Source: Acidovorax sp. (lineage in GTDB: Bacteria; Pseudomonadota; Gammaproteobacteria; Burkholderiales; Burkholderiaceae_C). From it: 64,000 bases of DNA. Made by a program: the position numbers and the translations under genes. This document shows, piece by piece, positions 1 through 8,524 of this stretch (position 1 is its first letter; each line of letters opens with the position of its first letter). Location: assembly GCA_031277855.1 (NCBI GenBank), contig JAITLO010000034.1:1-64000 (forward strand), in the 5' to 3' direction. The notes beneath the pieces are model-generated. The model saw only the letters and a program-made list of their open reading frames with translations, did not search any database and was not told the origin of the DNA.

Positions 1-1
1 T

Positions 2-77
2 GACCCTATCGTCTAGAGGCCTAGGACATCACCCTTTCACGGTGAGTACCGGGGTTCGAATCCCCGTAGGGTCGCCA
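2..77 (+). tRNA. tRNA-Glu (TTC), copy 1
   Basis: A complete 76-nt cloverleaf ends in an encoded CCA. The anticodon loop CTTTCAC gives anticodon TTC and the T-arm contains GGTTCGAAT. It is the first gene of a Glu-Asp pair that recurs almost unchanged at 7559-7759. Its promoter would lie before the window start. Confidence 0.97.
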
Positions 78-125
78 AGTTTGAGGCACTTGTAGCTACA
101 AAGTAGTGAGCAAAGCTTCCTGCCA

Positions 126-202
126 GGAGTGGTAGTTCAGTTGGTTAGAATACCGGCCTGTCACGCCGGGGGTCGCGGGTTCGAGTCCCGTCCACTCCGC
201 CA
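126..202 (+). tRNA. tRNA-Asp (GTC), copy 1
   Basis: A 77-nt tRNA with anticodon GTC in loop CTGTCAC, T-arm GGTTCGAGT and encoded CCA. It lies 48 nt after tRNA-Glu and is probably cotranscribed with it. A hairpin with a T-run follows directly. Confidence 0.97.
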
Positions 203-211
203 CAGATTTCC

Positions 212-235
212 AAGCCACCGCAAGGTGGCTTTTTT
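212..235 (+). terminator. Rho-independent terminator after tRNA-Asp copy 1
   Basis: Arms AAGCCACC and GGTGGCTT enclose a short loop (GCAA) and are followed by TTTTT. It sits 10 nt after the tRNA-Asp gene and fits as the end of the tRNA transcript. Confidence 0.8.
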
Positions 236-407
236 GTTGTCTGTGTGGTCTGTAGCGTTGCCGGCACAAGGCTGGGTAGTGCCTGTGCACTGCAAAAAAA
301 CATGCTGCAACGCATGAAAACACGGAACTCGGACCGTGTTCGGCACTCTGATTCACCATGGTCACGGCAGCCTGCCGCTGGCACTGTTTTCGTCTTCCGC
401 ATTTCCC

Positions 408-800
408 ATGCGCTTTGCGCTTTCATCCTTTCTGAGCTCCTTGCTGTTGCTGGTTGCCGTCTTTCTGATGCAGGCGCAGGCGGCTGCGCCTTTGCAGCTG
501 GCAGAGGCGGATGCCCTGGCGCTGAGCGTGGAGCAGATGCTGGAAGATGAGGTCTGGCTGACCGAGCTGGAGCCTGAAGAAGACGGCGAGCCGCCCCGGC
601 GCTGGGCCCATACAGGGCCACGTCTGCTGGAGCCATGGTCCAGCACCGAAGAGCGCTCCGAAATGTTCTGGGCCCCTGAGCCCCCGAGCCTGTGTGCGTT
701 GGCGCCATGGGCACCATCCCCTCACATGGCCAACGCCTGGGTCGATGCCTGGCCCAGGTTGTTGCTGCGTCCCCCCATCGCCACGCGCGCCAGCGCGTAA
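408..800 (+). CDS. CzcI-like small exported protein (hypothetical)
   Basis: A 130-residue protein begins with an apparent signal peptide (MRFALSSFLSSLLLLVAVFL, then MQAQAAAP). The rest is acidic and then rich in Pro, Trp and Arg, with no recognisable enzyme motif. It is the first gene before the outer membrane, adaptor and pump genes of a metal RND operon. That position, the size and the export signal resemble CzcI-type periplasmic proteins at the head of czc operons. The assignment rests on context and size rather than clear motif identity. The ATG at 408 is preferred over an upstream start because it places the signal peptide at the N-terminus. Confidence 0.5.
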   Translation: MRFALSSFLSSLLLLVAVFLMQAQAAAPLQLAEADALALSVEQMLEDEVWLTELEPEEDGEPPRRWAHTGPRLLEPWSSTEERSEMFWAPEPPSLCALAPWAPSPHMANAWVDAWPRLLLRPPIATRASA

Positions 801-1112
801 TACCTTCGCCTGCATGCCGAATACCTGCTGGGCAGCTTGTCTGCCGGGCAGGGTGTGTGCGGGCTGATCACAGAGCCCTGTCTCATCCCATTGGCTTGCC
901 GTGACCCAGGTTGCGGCCGCATGGGTCTGTGCGACCAGGGCCACGCGATGTGGCGCGCTATCCCCTTAAACGTCTCCCTTGAACGTCTGACCCCGCTGTG
1001 GCCTGCGCTGCGGCATGGGGGAGATTTTCTGTCTACGGGCCCACCGCTTTCGCTGCGGTGGCGCCTGCCTTGCATTCCCCGTTTTTCTGCCCGCTTGCGG
1101 CAGGTTTGCTTC
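801..1112. other. Gap between the CzcI-like gene and the outer membrane efflux gene
   Basis: About 310 bp with open frames running through it but no protein with recognisable features. The frame upstream of 1113 is an N-terminal extension of the efflux gene without a signal sequence at its start. A promoter may lie here, but I see no convincing -35/-10 pair or operator. Confidence 0.4.
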
Positions 1113-2504
1113 ATGTTGTCCAGACTTTTTTCCAAGGGCCAGGCCCTTGTCTTTGCCACCCCGCCCAGGGGTTTGCGTCCCGTGGCGCGCTGCTCTGTGC
1201 TGTGCCTGGCCTTGGGTATGACATCGGCTTGGGCCCAAGGCGTTGTGCCTTCAGCGTCCTCTGCGTCTTCCTTGCCTTCGGCGGCAGCGCCGGCGCTGGC
1301 GTCCGAACAAGGGCCCAGCACCAGCTTCACACTGGCGCAACTGGTGGATCTGGTGCTGGCACACAACCCCGAGCTGAGGGCCCAGCAGCAATCGCGCGTC
1401 ACGGCAGCGGCGGGCGTGGTCACGGCCGGTGCCTGGGCCAATCCCACGCTGGAGTGGGAGCAGGGGCGCAACCGCCAGCGCCTGGCTTCGGGTACGCCCG
1501 GTACGGTTCAGGGCTGGGCCCTGGCTTTGCCGCTGGAAAACCCCGGGCTGCGCAGCGCGCGTGTGGATGCAGCACGTGCCGGCGAGCGCGCCAGCATTCA
1601 CCAGGTGAACCTGGCCCGCAATGCCTTGGTAGCCCAGGTCAAGCTGGCGGCCTACGCGCTGGTGCTGCGCCAGGCCGAAGCCCAGGCGGCCGCCGATGCC
1701 CTGGGCCTGCTGGAGCAGGTTCAAGAGCGTGTGCGCGTGCGTGTGCGCAGCGGTGAGGCGCCGCGCTACGAAATCATCAAGGCCGATGCGGAAATCATCA
1801 ATGCGCGCCAGCAAGCGCAGTCGGCATTGCTGCTGGCCGAGCAGGCCCGGCTTTCGCTCAACCGCCTGGCTGCGGGCGAGCTGCCTGCCCACTTTGATCT
1901 GGCCCTGTCTCTGGACGATGCCTTTGATGCCCAGGCCCTGCGGGATGTGGACTTCATCGACCACCCCGAGCTGCGCCAGCTGCAATCCGAGCTGGAGCGG
2001 GCGCAGGCCCAGCTGGACGCTGCCCGTGCCAGCCGCTGGCCTGGGGTGGAGCTGCGCTATGGCCAGACGCGGGAGCCCGATATCCGCCAGAACATGCTGG
2101 GTGTGAGCGTGCAGATTCCGCTGCTTGACCGCAAGCGCGGCCCTGTGGATGAGGCTGCTTCGGAGCTGGAGCGTGCCAGGCTCAGGCTCACGGATCGGCA
2201 GATTGAGCTGCAGCAGCAGCTGCAGCTGGCCTGGAAGTCGTTGGAAATGGCATCGGTGCGCACCAAGGCCTTGAGCGAAGGTGCGGTGCATGAGGCCGAG
2301 GCCGCTTTGCGGGTGGCCGAGGCCGCCTACCGCTATGGCGAGCGCGGCATTTTGGATGTGCTGGATGCCCAGCGCGTGCTGCGCTCGGTGCGCTCCGACT
2401 TGCTGCAGGCGCGCTACCAACTGCAGGCCGCACGCGCGGAGCTGGAGTTCCTCCGTGGCACCTCTCTGCACGCACCCCAGACACCTCAGGCCCTGGCCCG
2501 CTGA
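1113..2504 (+). CDS. czcC: TolC-family outer membrane metal efflux protein (CzcC-like)
   Basis: A protein of about 463 residues forming the outer membrane channel of a tripartite RND metal exporter. The ATG at 1113 yields a signal peptide ending near TSAWAQ; the open frame extends upstream but without a signal sequence. The mature protein shows the two OEP-type repeats (roughly residues 60-250 and 270-455). They are rich in long amphipathic helices with Ala, Gln, Leu and Arg, as in the periplasmic barrel of TolC proteins. It lies directly before the adaptor and pump genes, so a three-part exporter is encoded together. The name czcC is by family; the metal is not fixed by this subunit. Confidence 0.85.
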   Translation: MLSRLFSKGQALVFATPPRGLRPVARCSVLCLALGMTSAWAQGVVPSASSASSLPSAAAPALASEQGPSTSFTLAQLVDLVLAHNPELRAQQQSRVTAAAGVVTAGAWANPTLEWEQGRNRQRLASGTPGTVQGWALALPLENPGLRSARVDAARAGERASIHQVNLARNALVAQVKLAAYALVLRQAEAQAAADALGLLEQVQERVRVRVRSGEAPRYEIIKADAEIINARQQAQSALLLAEQARLSLNRLAAGELPAHFDLALSLDDAFDAQALRDVDFIDHPELRQLQSELERAQAQLDAARASRWPGVELRYGQTREPDIRQNMLGVSVQIPLLDRKRGPVDEAASELERARLRLTDRQIELQQQLQLAWKSLEMASVRTKALSEGAVHEAEAALRVAEAAYRYGERGILDVLDAQRVLRSVRSDLLQARYQLQAARAELEFLRGTSLHAPQTPQALAR

Positions 2505-2545
2505 AAGCGGTGCCCCGCCATCGATTTGATTCACGCATTTTGCTT

Positions 2546-3751
2546 ATGACTTTCCACCATTCTTCTCGCGCAAAGCCGCGAGCCTCTGCTTCCATGTCCA
2601 CCCTGGCGCTGGCCTTGACCTTGGCCGGTGTGCTGGGCTTGACGGCCTGCGGCGACAAGCCCCAGGCGGCGCAGACTGCCGTGGTCCAGGCGCCGGCGCA
2701 GGACCAAGACCCCATGCTGGTGCATGTCTCCGCTGCCATGGCAGCCAACTTCAAGACCGCCCCCCTGGGTCTGGCCGATATGGTCACGCTGCAGGAGGTG
2801 TCCGGCCGCATCGAGGCCAATGAACGCCAGGTCACACGCATCGGCGCTTCGGTCACGGGCCGGGTGACCGAGGTCTTGGCTGAGGTCGGTGACCGCGTGC
2901 GCGCGGGCCAGGTGCTGGCCCATGTGACCAGCCCTGAACTCACGGCCGCCCAACTCACCTATCTGCGCGCCCATGCGGCCAGCGTGCAGGCCGAACGTGC
3001 CGTGGAGCGTGCGCGCCAGCTGATTGCGGCCGACGTCATCGGTTGGGCCGAGCAGCAGCGCCGCGAATCAGAGCTCGGCATTGCGCGTGCCGAGCTGCGC
3101 GCGGCGGCCGACCAGCTCAAGCTCATGGGCCTGCCGCCGGCAGCGCTGACGCAGCTGCGCGACAACGGCGCGATCTACCCGCATGCGGGCGTGGTGGCCA
3201 CCCAGGCCGGCTCGGTGATTGAGCGCACCGTCAGCCAGGGCCAGGTGGCCCAGCCAGGCGATCCGCTGTTTACCGTGGCGGACCTGGGTAATGTCTGGGT
3301 GGTGGGGGCTTTGCCTGAGCAGATGGCTCCAGGTGTCCAACCGGGGCAGGGGGTGGAAATCGCCGTGCCGGCCTTGGGCGGTGCAGAGCTGTCTGGCCGG
3401 ATCGTGTTTGTGGGCGAGACGGTTTCGCCCGAGACCCGCACCGTGGCCATACGTACCCAGGTCGACAACGCGGGCCGCGCCCTCAAGCCGCAGATGCTGG
3501 CGGTGATGCGCATAGAAGGTGCGACCCAGAAGACCCTGGCCTTGCCCCTTGCCGCCGTGGTGCGCGAAAACGACCGCGACCATGTATTCGTTCAGCAGGC
3601 CGAAAACCGTTACCGCCTCACGCCGGTGGAGCTGGGCGTGGCCAGCGCCGGCATGCGCCCCGTGCTCAAGGGTGTGAGCGAGGGTGCGCAGATTGTGGTG
3701 GACGGTGCTTTCCACCTCAACAACGAGCGCAAGCGCGCGGAACTGGAGTAA
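2546..3751 (+). CDS. czcB: Periplasmic adaptor (membrane fusion) lipoprotein of metal RND efflux (CzcB-like)
   Basis: A protein of 401 residues linking the inner membrane pump to the outer membrane channel. It begins with a hydrophobic segment ending in lipobox GLTAC (lipidated Cys35 from this start). The barrel-sandwich region follows (RIEANERQVTRIGASVTGRV, then a VGDRVRAGQVLAHV motif), then an alpha-helical hairpin around residues 125-185 and beta-barrel and membrane-proximal domains ending with EGAQIVVDGAFHLNNERKR. ATG codons at 2546 and 2594 are both plausible; 2546 keeps a basic n-region. The next gene starts 3 nt after its stop, so the two are likely translationally coupled. Confidence 0.87.
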   Translation: MTFHHSSRAKPRASASMSTLALALTLAGVLGLTACGDKPQAAQTAVVQAPAQDQDPMLVHVSAAMAANFKTAPLGLADMVTLQEVSGRIEANERQVTRIGASVTGRVTEVLAEVGDRVRAGQVLAHVTSPELTAAQLTYLRAHAASVQAERAVERARQLIAADVIGWAEQQRRESELGIARAELRAAADQLKLMGLPPAALTQLRDNGAIYPHAGVVATQAGSVIERTVSQGQVAQPGDPLFTVADLGNVWVVGALPEQMAPGVQPGQGVEIAVPALGGAELSGRIVFVGETVSPETRTVAIRTQVDNAGRALKPQMLAVMRIEGATQKTLALPLAAVVRENDRDHVFVQQAENRYRLTPVELGVASAGMRPVLKGVSEGAQIVVDGAFHLNNERKRAELE

Positions 3752-3754
3752 GCC

Positions 3755-6700
3755 ATGATTGCTTCCATGATCCGGGCCGCTTTAAGCCAGCGGCTGGTGG
3801 TGATTGTGCTGGCCCTGGTGCTGTGTGGTTTTGGCGTGCGCGCGGCCATGCAGCTGTCGGTGGATGCCTTCCCCGATGTGACCAATGTGCAGGTGCAGGT
3901 GGCCACCGAGGCCGTGGGCCGCTCGCCCGAAGAAATCGAGCGCTTTGTGACCGTGCCCCTGGAGATTGCCATGACTGGCTTGCCCGGTCTGGCCGAGATG
4001 CGCTCGCTCAACAAAAGCGGTCTGTCCATCATCACCCTGGTGTTCAGCGATGAGACCGATGTGTACTTTGCGCGCCAGCTGGTGACGGAGCGGCTGATCG
4101 AGGTCACGCCGCGCATGCCTTCGGGCATTGTCCCGGTGCTGGGGCCGGTGTCTACCGGTCTGGGTGAGGTCTACCAGTACACGCTGGAGCACCCCGATGA
4201 CGGCCAGCGTGCGCTGACGCCCGAGGAGCTGACCGAGCGCCGTACTGTGCAGGACTGGGTGGCGCGGCCGCTGCTGCGCTCCATCCCCGGGGTGGCCGAG
4301 ATCAACTCCCAGGGTGGCTATGTCAAGCAATACCAGGTGCTGGTCGATCCCGGCCGGCTGCGCCATTACGGCCTGTCGGTGAACCAGGTGGTGCAGGCGA
4401 TTGCGGAGAACAATGCCAATGCCAGCGGCGGCATCCTGCCCCAGGTGACCGAGCAGTATCTGATCCAGGGTGTGGGTCTGGTGCGTTCGCTGGAGGACAT
4501 AGGCAACATCGTGCTCAAGGAGCAGGGCGGTGTGCCCGTCTATGTGCATGACGTGGCTCAGGTGCAGTTTGGTGCCGAGGTGCGCCAGGGCGCCATCATC
4601 AAGGGCGGCTATACCGAAGGCGTATCCGGCATTGTGCTGATGATGCGCGGCGGCAATGCCAAGGAGGTGGTGACCCGCGTCAAGCAGCGCGTGGAGGAAA
4701 TAAACACCAAGGGCATGCTGCCGGGCGGTTTGCAGATCGTGCCGTATTACGACCGCACCGATCTGGTGGACTCGGCGTTGTGGACCGTGGGCAAGGTGCT
4801 CATGGAGGGCATTCTTCTAGTCGTCGTGGTGCTGTTCGTCTTTTTGGGTGATGTGCGCTCCAGTCTCATCGTGGTGGCCACACTGGTCATCACGCCGCTG
4901 ACCACCTTCATTCTGATGAACCGCTGGGGCATATCGGCCAACCTCATGTCCCTGGGTGGCTTGGCGATTGCCATTGGCCTGATGGTGGATGCCACCGTGG
5001 TGGTGGTGGAAAACGTGTTCCACAAACTGGGTCAGGCCGGTGACAGCGCGGGCTCGCGCGTGCGCACCGTGCTCATGGGGACGGTGGAAGTGGCCACGCC
5101 CACCATTTTTGGTATCGCCATCATCATCTTGGTGTTTCTGCCTTTGATGACCTTGCAAGGTATTGAGGGCAAGATGTTCGGGCCGCTGGCGCTGACCATT
5201 GCCATGGCCTTGGCGGTGTCGCTGGCGGTGTCGCTCTTTCTCTCGCCCGTGCTGTGCTCCTTCTTCCTCAAGGGCGGGGCCGACCACGACACGCGATTCA
5301 TTGCCTTTTTGAAGCGCCACTATCTGCGCTTGCTGGATCTGGCCACCGTGCGCCACCGCGCCACTTTGGCCGTGGCCGTGGGCTTGCTGCTGGGTTCGCT
5401 GGCGCTGTTCCCGCTACTGGGAAAATCCTTTATGCCCACCATGAAGGAGGGCACGCTGACGCCCCAGATCAACCGGGTACCCAGCATCTCGCTGGACGAA
5501 TCCATCCGCATGGAAATGGAGGCCATGAAGCAGGTGGCCCAGGTGCCGGGCGTGCTGTCCGTGGTCTCCAAGCTGGGGCGTGGTGAATCGCCGGCCGACC
5601 CGGCAGGGCCCAATGAGTCCGACCCCATTGTGCTGCTGGACCCGGAATCGGGCCGCAGCCAGGATGAGGTGGACGAAGACATACGCCAGCGCCTGTCCTC
5701 CATTCCCGGCGTGCAAATCGTGCTGTCCCAGCCCATTGCCGAGCGTGTGGATGAGATGGTGACGGGCGTGCGCTCCCAGGTGGCCATCAAGGTGTTTGGT
5801 GATGGGCTGCCCGAGCTCAAACAGATCTCCGAGCAGGTGGCGCGCATTCTGAAGAGCGTGTCGGGCAGCGAGGACATTCGCATAGAGCGGCTGTCGGGCC
5901 AGCAGGCCCTGACCGTGGACATAGACCGCAAGGCCATTGCCCGCCATGGCCTGAACGTGACCGATGTGCAAAGCGTGATTGAGTCCGCCATTGGCGGCAA
6001 GGACGTGACCACGGTCTATGAAGGCGAGCGCCGCTACAGCGTGGTGGTGCGCTTCCCTGAGCCTTTCCGTGATTCGGCCGAGGCCGTGGGTGCCACCTTG
6101 CTCTCCACCCCGGGGGGCGGCCAGGTGCCGCTGTCCAGTCTGGCGCAAATCACGCTGGTGGATGGTCCGGCACAGATCAGCCGCGAAGGCGGCAAGCGCC
6201 GCGTGGTGGTGGGCGCCAATGTGCAGGGGCGCGATCTGGCCGGCTTTGTGGACGAGGTGCGCCAGCGTCTGGAGCAGGAAGTCAAGTTGCCCGAGGGCTA
6301 TTACTTCCAGTACGGCGGCCAGTTCGAGAACATGGAGCGCGCCATGGGCACGCTGCAGCTCATTGTGCCGCTGACGATTGCCGCTATCTTCTTCCTGCTG
6401 TTCCTGCTGTTCAACTCGGTCAAGCTCGCGGCACTGATTATTTTGGTGCTGCCCTTTGCCTCGATTGGCGGCCTGCTGGGCTTGTTTGTGACCGGTGAAT
6501 ACGTGAGCGTTCCGGCATCGGTGGGCTTTATCGCGCTGTGGGGTATTGCCGTGCTCAACGGTGTGGTGCTGGTGACCTGCATACGCCGCCTGCGTGAGGA
6601 CGGCATGGACGTGGCCCAGGCCGTGCGCGAGGGCTGTGTGCAGCGTTTCCGCCCGGTGATGATGACCGCCACCGTGGCCTTGCTGGGACTGGTGCCGTTT

Positions 6701-6844
6701 CTGTTTGCCACGGGCCCGGGCTCGGAAGTGCAGCGCCCGCTGGCTATTGTGGTCATTGGCGGCCTGATCTCTTCGACGCTGCTGACCTTGGTGGTCTTGC
6801 CCACGCTGTACCGCTGGTTTGATGAAAAGCCCAGAGAGGCTTAA
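3755..6844 (+). CDS. CusA/CzcA-family heavy-metal efflux RND pump
   Basis: A 1029-residue inner membrane proton antiporter with the normal length and RND layout: TM1 near residues 13-32, a large periplasmic loop, TM2-TM6 around 345-510, a second loop, and TM8-TM12 from about 865. The TM4 signature reads AIAIGLMVDATVVVVEN, with Asp412 and Glu419 conserved. The position matching the first Asp of the CzcA DFG motif is Ala406, so this is not a classical Zn/Co/Cd CzcA motif and is closer to CusA-like or unassigned HME groups. Metal specificity is therefore open. It is coupled to the adaptor gene upstream and followed 118 bp later by a PII-like gene. Confidence 0.9.
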   Translation: MIASMIRAALSQRLVVIVLALVLCGFGVRAAMQLSVDAFPDVTNVQVQVATEAVGRSPEEIERFVTVPLEIAMTGLPGLAEMRSLNKSGLSIITLVFSDETDVYFARQLVTERLIEVTPRMPSGIVPVLGPVSTGLGEVYQYTLEHPDDGQRALTPEELTERRTVQDWVARPLLRSIPGVAEINSQGGYVKQYQVLVDPGRLRHYGLSVNQVVQAIAENNANASGGILPQVTEQYLIQGVGLVRSLEDIGNIVLKEQGGVPVYVHDVAQVQFGAEVRQGAIIKGGYTEGVSGIVLMMRGGNAKEVVTRVKQRVEEINTKGMLPGGLQIVPYYDRTDLVDSALWTVGKVLMEGILLVVVVLFVFLGDVRSSLIVVATLVITPLTTFILMNRWGISANLMSLGGLAIAIGLMVDATVVVVENVFHKLGQAGDSAGSRVRTVLMGTVEVATPTIFGIAIIILVFLPLMTLQGIEGKMFGPLALTIAMALAVSLAVSLFLSPVLCSFFLKGGADHDTRFIAFLKRHYLRLLDLATVRHRATLAVAVGLLLGSLALFPLLGKSFMPTMKEGTLTPQINRVPSISLDESIRMEMEAMKQVAQVPGVLSVVSKLGRGESPADPAGPNESDPIVLLDPESGRSQDEVDEDIRQRLSSIPGVQIVLSQPIAERVDEMVTGVRSQVAIKVFGDGLPELKQISEQVARILKSVSGSEDIRIERLSGQQALTVDIDRKAIARHGLNVTDVQSVIESAIGGKDVTTVYEGERRYSVVVRFPEPFRDSAEAVGATLLSTPGGGQVPLSSLAQITLVDGPAQISREGGKRRVVVGANVQGRDLAGFVDEVRQRLEQEVKLPEGYYFQYGGQFENMERAMGTLQLIVPLTIAAIFFLLFLLFNSVKLAALIILVLPFASIGGLLGLFVTGEYVSVPASVGFIALWGIAVLNGVVLVTCIRRLREDGMDVAQAVREGCVQRFRPVMMTATVALLGLVPFLFATGPGSEVQRPLAIVVIGGLISSTLLTLVVLPTLYRWFDEKPREA

Positions 6845-6962
6845 CGCTGCGTGCCTGGAGGCGTTGCTGCGCCTGCCCTCTCTCGCGCTGCGGGAGAGGG
6901 CCATCACCGGGCTGCAGGTCGCTGTCCCGGTGCAATGCATATCTATGGATAGGAGAAGAGTG

Positions 6963-7292
6963 ATGAAGGAAATACGTGCCATCGTGCGCCCCAACCGGCT
7001 GGAGCGTCTGCGTGAGGCCTTGCGTGCCATTCCCAATTTTCCGGGTGTGACCGTTTTCAAGGCCGAGGGCTTTACGGCCCCCGCGGCCGTGGACAAGCGC
7101 ACGGTCAAGGAGGAGCTGACGGATTTTTCAGACAAGCTCATGATCTGCGTGCTGGCCGAGGACGCCATGGTCGCGCCGGTGCGTGAGGCCATTACCAAGG
7201 CCTGCTACACGGGGCAGATAGGCGATGGGTTGATCTGGACCGTGGACATCGCCGAGATTCACCGCATACGCGATGGCGGCAGTCTGGGCTGA
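6963..7292 (+). CDS. Divergent PII-family signalling protein linked to metal efflux (PII-NG type)
   Basis: A 109-residue protein with the PII fold pattern. The N-terminus MKEIRAIVRPNRLERLREAL matches beta1-alpha1, and the C-terminal part carries TGQIGDGLIWTVDI, the conserved PII nucleotide-binding segment. The T-loop region (about residues 36-58) lacks the Tyr of the GlnB/GlnK uridylylation site, and the usual GxxKGHTE stretch is replaced by FKAEGFTAP. A divergent PII group (PII-NG) has been described next to heavy-metal RND pumps, and this gene fits by sequence type and position. A clear ribosome site (AGGAGAAG) precedes the ATG at 6963, ruling out the longer upstream frame. It probably senses a nucleotide or other ligand for the pump; this is inference. 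Confidence 0.85.
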   Translation: MKEIRAIVRPNRLERLREALRAIPNFPGVTVFKAEGFTAPAAVDKRTVKEELTDFSDKLMICVLAEDAMVAPVREAITKACYTGQIGDGLIWTVDIAEIHRIRDGGSLG

Positions 7293-7437
7293 AATCCAAG
7301 CTGCCATGCCCCGCTTTTCCCGTTTGGGGGGCGCAGAAATGTCTTGCTGCCGTGGTTTCGGTTTTGGGGTGGTTGGGTTGTGCTACAATTTTTGGATCGC
7401 AGCAAACAAAGCATGTAAATGCCGAGTTTGACGCAAA

Positions 7438-7513
<76 letters not shown>

Positions 7514-7558
7514 AAATTAAAGACGGCGAGTTGCAAAGCTCGCATCGTTCTAGGAATT

Positions 7559-7634
7559 GACCCTATCGTCTAGAGGCCTAGGACATCACCCTTTCACGGT
7601 GAGTACCGGGGTTCGAATCCCCGTAGGGTCGCCA
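7559..7634 (+). tRNA. tRNA-Glu (TTC), copy 2
   Basis: Identical to the gene at 2-77, with anticodon TTC and encoded CCA. It is the middle gene of an Ala-Glu-Asp tRNA cluster. Confidence 0.97.
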
Positions 7635-7682
7635 AGTTTGAGGCACTTGTAGCTACAAAGTAGCGAGCAAAGCTTCCTGCCA

Positions 7683-7759
7683 GGAGTGGTAGTTCAGTTG
7701 GTTAGAATACCGGCCTGTCACGCCGGGGGTCGCGGGTTCGAGTCCCGTCCACTCCGCCA
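7683..7759 (+). tRNA. tRNA-Asp (GTC), copy 2
   Basis: Identical to the gene at 126-202, with anticodon GTC and encoded CCA. It ends the Ala-Glu-Asp cluster and is followed by a strong terminator hairpin different from the one after copy 1. Confidence 0.97.
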
Positions 7760-7765
7760 GTTTTT

Positions 7766-7799
7766 AAAACCGCTGTAGCGCAAGCTGCAGCGGTTTTTT
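7766..7799 (+). terminator. Terminator between tRNA-Asp copy 2 and nth
   Basis: Arms AAAACCGCTGTAGC and GCTGCAGCGGTTTT around a GCAA loop, with A-runs and T-runs on either side. It can act in both directions, for the tRNA cluster (+) and nth (-). Confidence 0.8.
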
Positions 7800-7864
7800 C
7801 GTTAGGGACTGGGCCTTGTGTGCAAAACAGCGCCGTGGCGCTGTGGTGTGCATTGCAAAGGCAG

Positions 7865-8524
7865 TCAGCTGCCGCGCTTTTTGGTGGCGGGCATTGCGGT
7901 CTTGGGTTTGAAGTCACAGTAAGGCGTGACCAGGCATTCCCAGCACTTGGGCGTGCGCGCCTGGCAGACATAGCGGCCCAGCAAGATCAGCCAGTGGTGG
8001 GAGTCCACGGCGAATTCGGCAGGCACGCGCTTGAGTAGCTGCTTTTCCACTTCCAGCGGGTTTTTCCCGGGCGCCAGGCCGGTGCGGTTGCTGACGCGGA
8101 AAATATGCGTATCCACCGCCATGGTGGGCTGGCCAAAGGCCACGTTCAGCACCACGTTGGCGGTCTTGCGGCCCACGCCGGGCAGGGTTTCCAGTTCCTC
8201 GCGCGTTTGCGGCACTTGGCCGCCAAAGCGCTCGACCAGAATCTGGCAGGCCTCCATCAAGTGCTTGGCCTTGCTGCGGTACAGGCCTATGGTCTTGATA
8301 TAGCCCTCCAGCCCTTCAAGGCCCAGGTCCAGAATGGCCTGCGGCGTGTTGGCTACGGGAAACAGCTTGCGCGTGGCCTTGTTCACGCCCACGTCGGTGG
8401 CCTGGGCGGACAGCAGCACGGCGGCCAGCAGCTCGAAGTCGCTGCTGTATTCCAGCTCGGTTTCCGGGTGCGGATTGGCTGCTTGCAGGGTTTGGAAAAA
8501 AGGAACGATCTGCGAGGTTTTCAT
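7865..8524 (-). CDS. nth: Endonuclease III
   Basis: A 219-residue bifunctional DNA glycosylase/AP lyase for oxidised pyrimidines in base excision repair. The sequence aligns along its length with E. coli Nth: LLSAQATDVGVNKAT, the helix-hairpin-helix LPGVGRKTANVVLN with catalytic Lys120, and Asp138 in AVDTHIFRV. The C-terminal [4Fe-4S] motif C-x6-C-x2-C-x5-C is intact. The ATG at 8524 gives the same catalytic residue numbers as E. coli, so it is preferred to the ATG at 8536 or the much longer open frame. It converges on the tRNA cluster. Confidence 0.95.
   Translation of the reverse strand: MKTSQIVPFFQTLQAANPHPETELEYSSDFELLAAVLLSAQATDVGVNKATRKLFPVANTPQAILDLGLEGLEGYIKTIGLYRSKAKHLMEACQILVERFGGQVPQTREELETLPGVGRKTANVVLNVAFGQPTMAVDTHIFRVSNRTGLAPGKNPLEVEKQLLKRVPAEFAVDSHHWLILLGRYVCQARTPKCWECLVTPYCDFKPKTAMPATKKRGS

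Larger units (their letters stand above)
1..202 (+). repeat. tRNA-Glu/tRNA-Asp direct repeat, copy 1
   Basis: The 202-nt block holding both tRNA genes and their spacer recurs at 7558-7759 with one difference seen by eye (T/C in the spacer, TAGTGAG versus TAGCGAG). Similarity stops exactly after the CCA of tRNA-Asp. The two copies bracket the metal-efflux/PII genes. Whether the repeat extends left of position 1 cannot be seen. Confidence 0.9.
7558..7759 (+). repeat. tRNA-Glu/tRNA-Asp direct repeat, copy 2
   Basis: Second copy of the 202-nt block at 1-202, differing by one base in the spacer. Sequence after the final CCA diverges completely between copies (CAGATTTCC in copy 1, GTTTTTAAA here). 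Confidence 0.9.

Noticed and set aside
129-317. Short open frames through tRNA-Glu/tRNA-Asp (for example 129-317 and 7702-7971)
   Set aside because: They read through tRNA genes; the peptides come from tRNA sequence and are repeated only because the tRNAs are.
1251-2534. Minus-strand open frame opposite the czcC-like gene
   Set aside because: The same GC-bias artefact; the plus strand has signal peptide and TolC features.
5414-7198. Long minus-strand open frame (about 594 codons) opposite the RND pump and PII gene
   Set aside because: His/Gln/Arg/Leu-rich translation without domains, produced by codon bias of the high-GC sense genes; no ribosome site.
7800-7864. Integrase or excisionase near the duplicated tRNA block
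   Set aside because: No recombinase motif in any frame between 1 and 9 kb, so the repeat is not presented as attL/attR of an integrative element.
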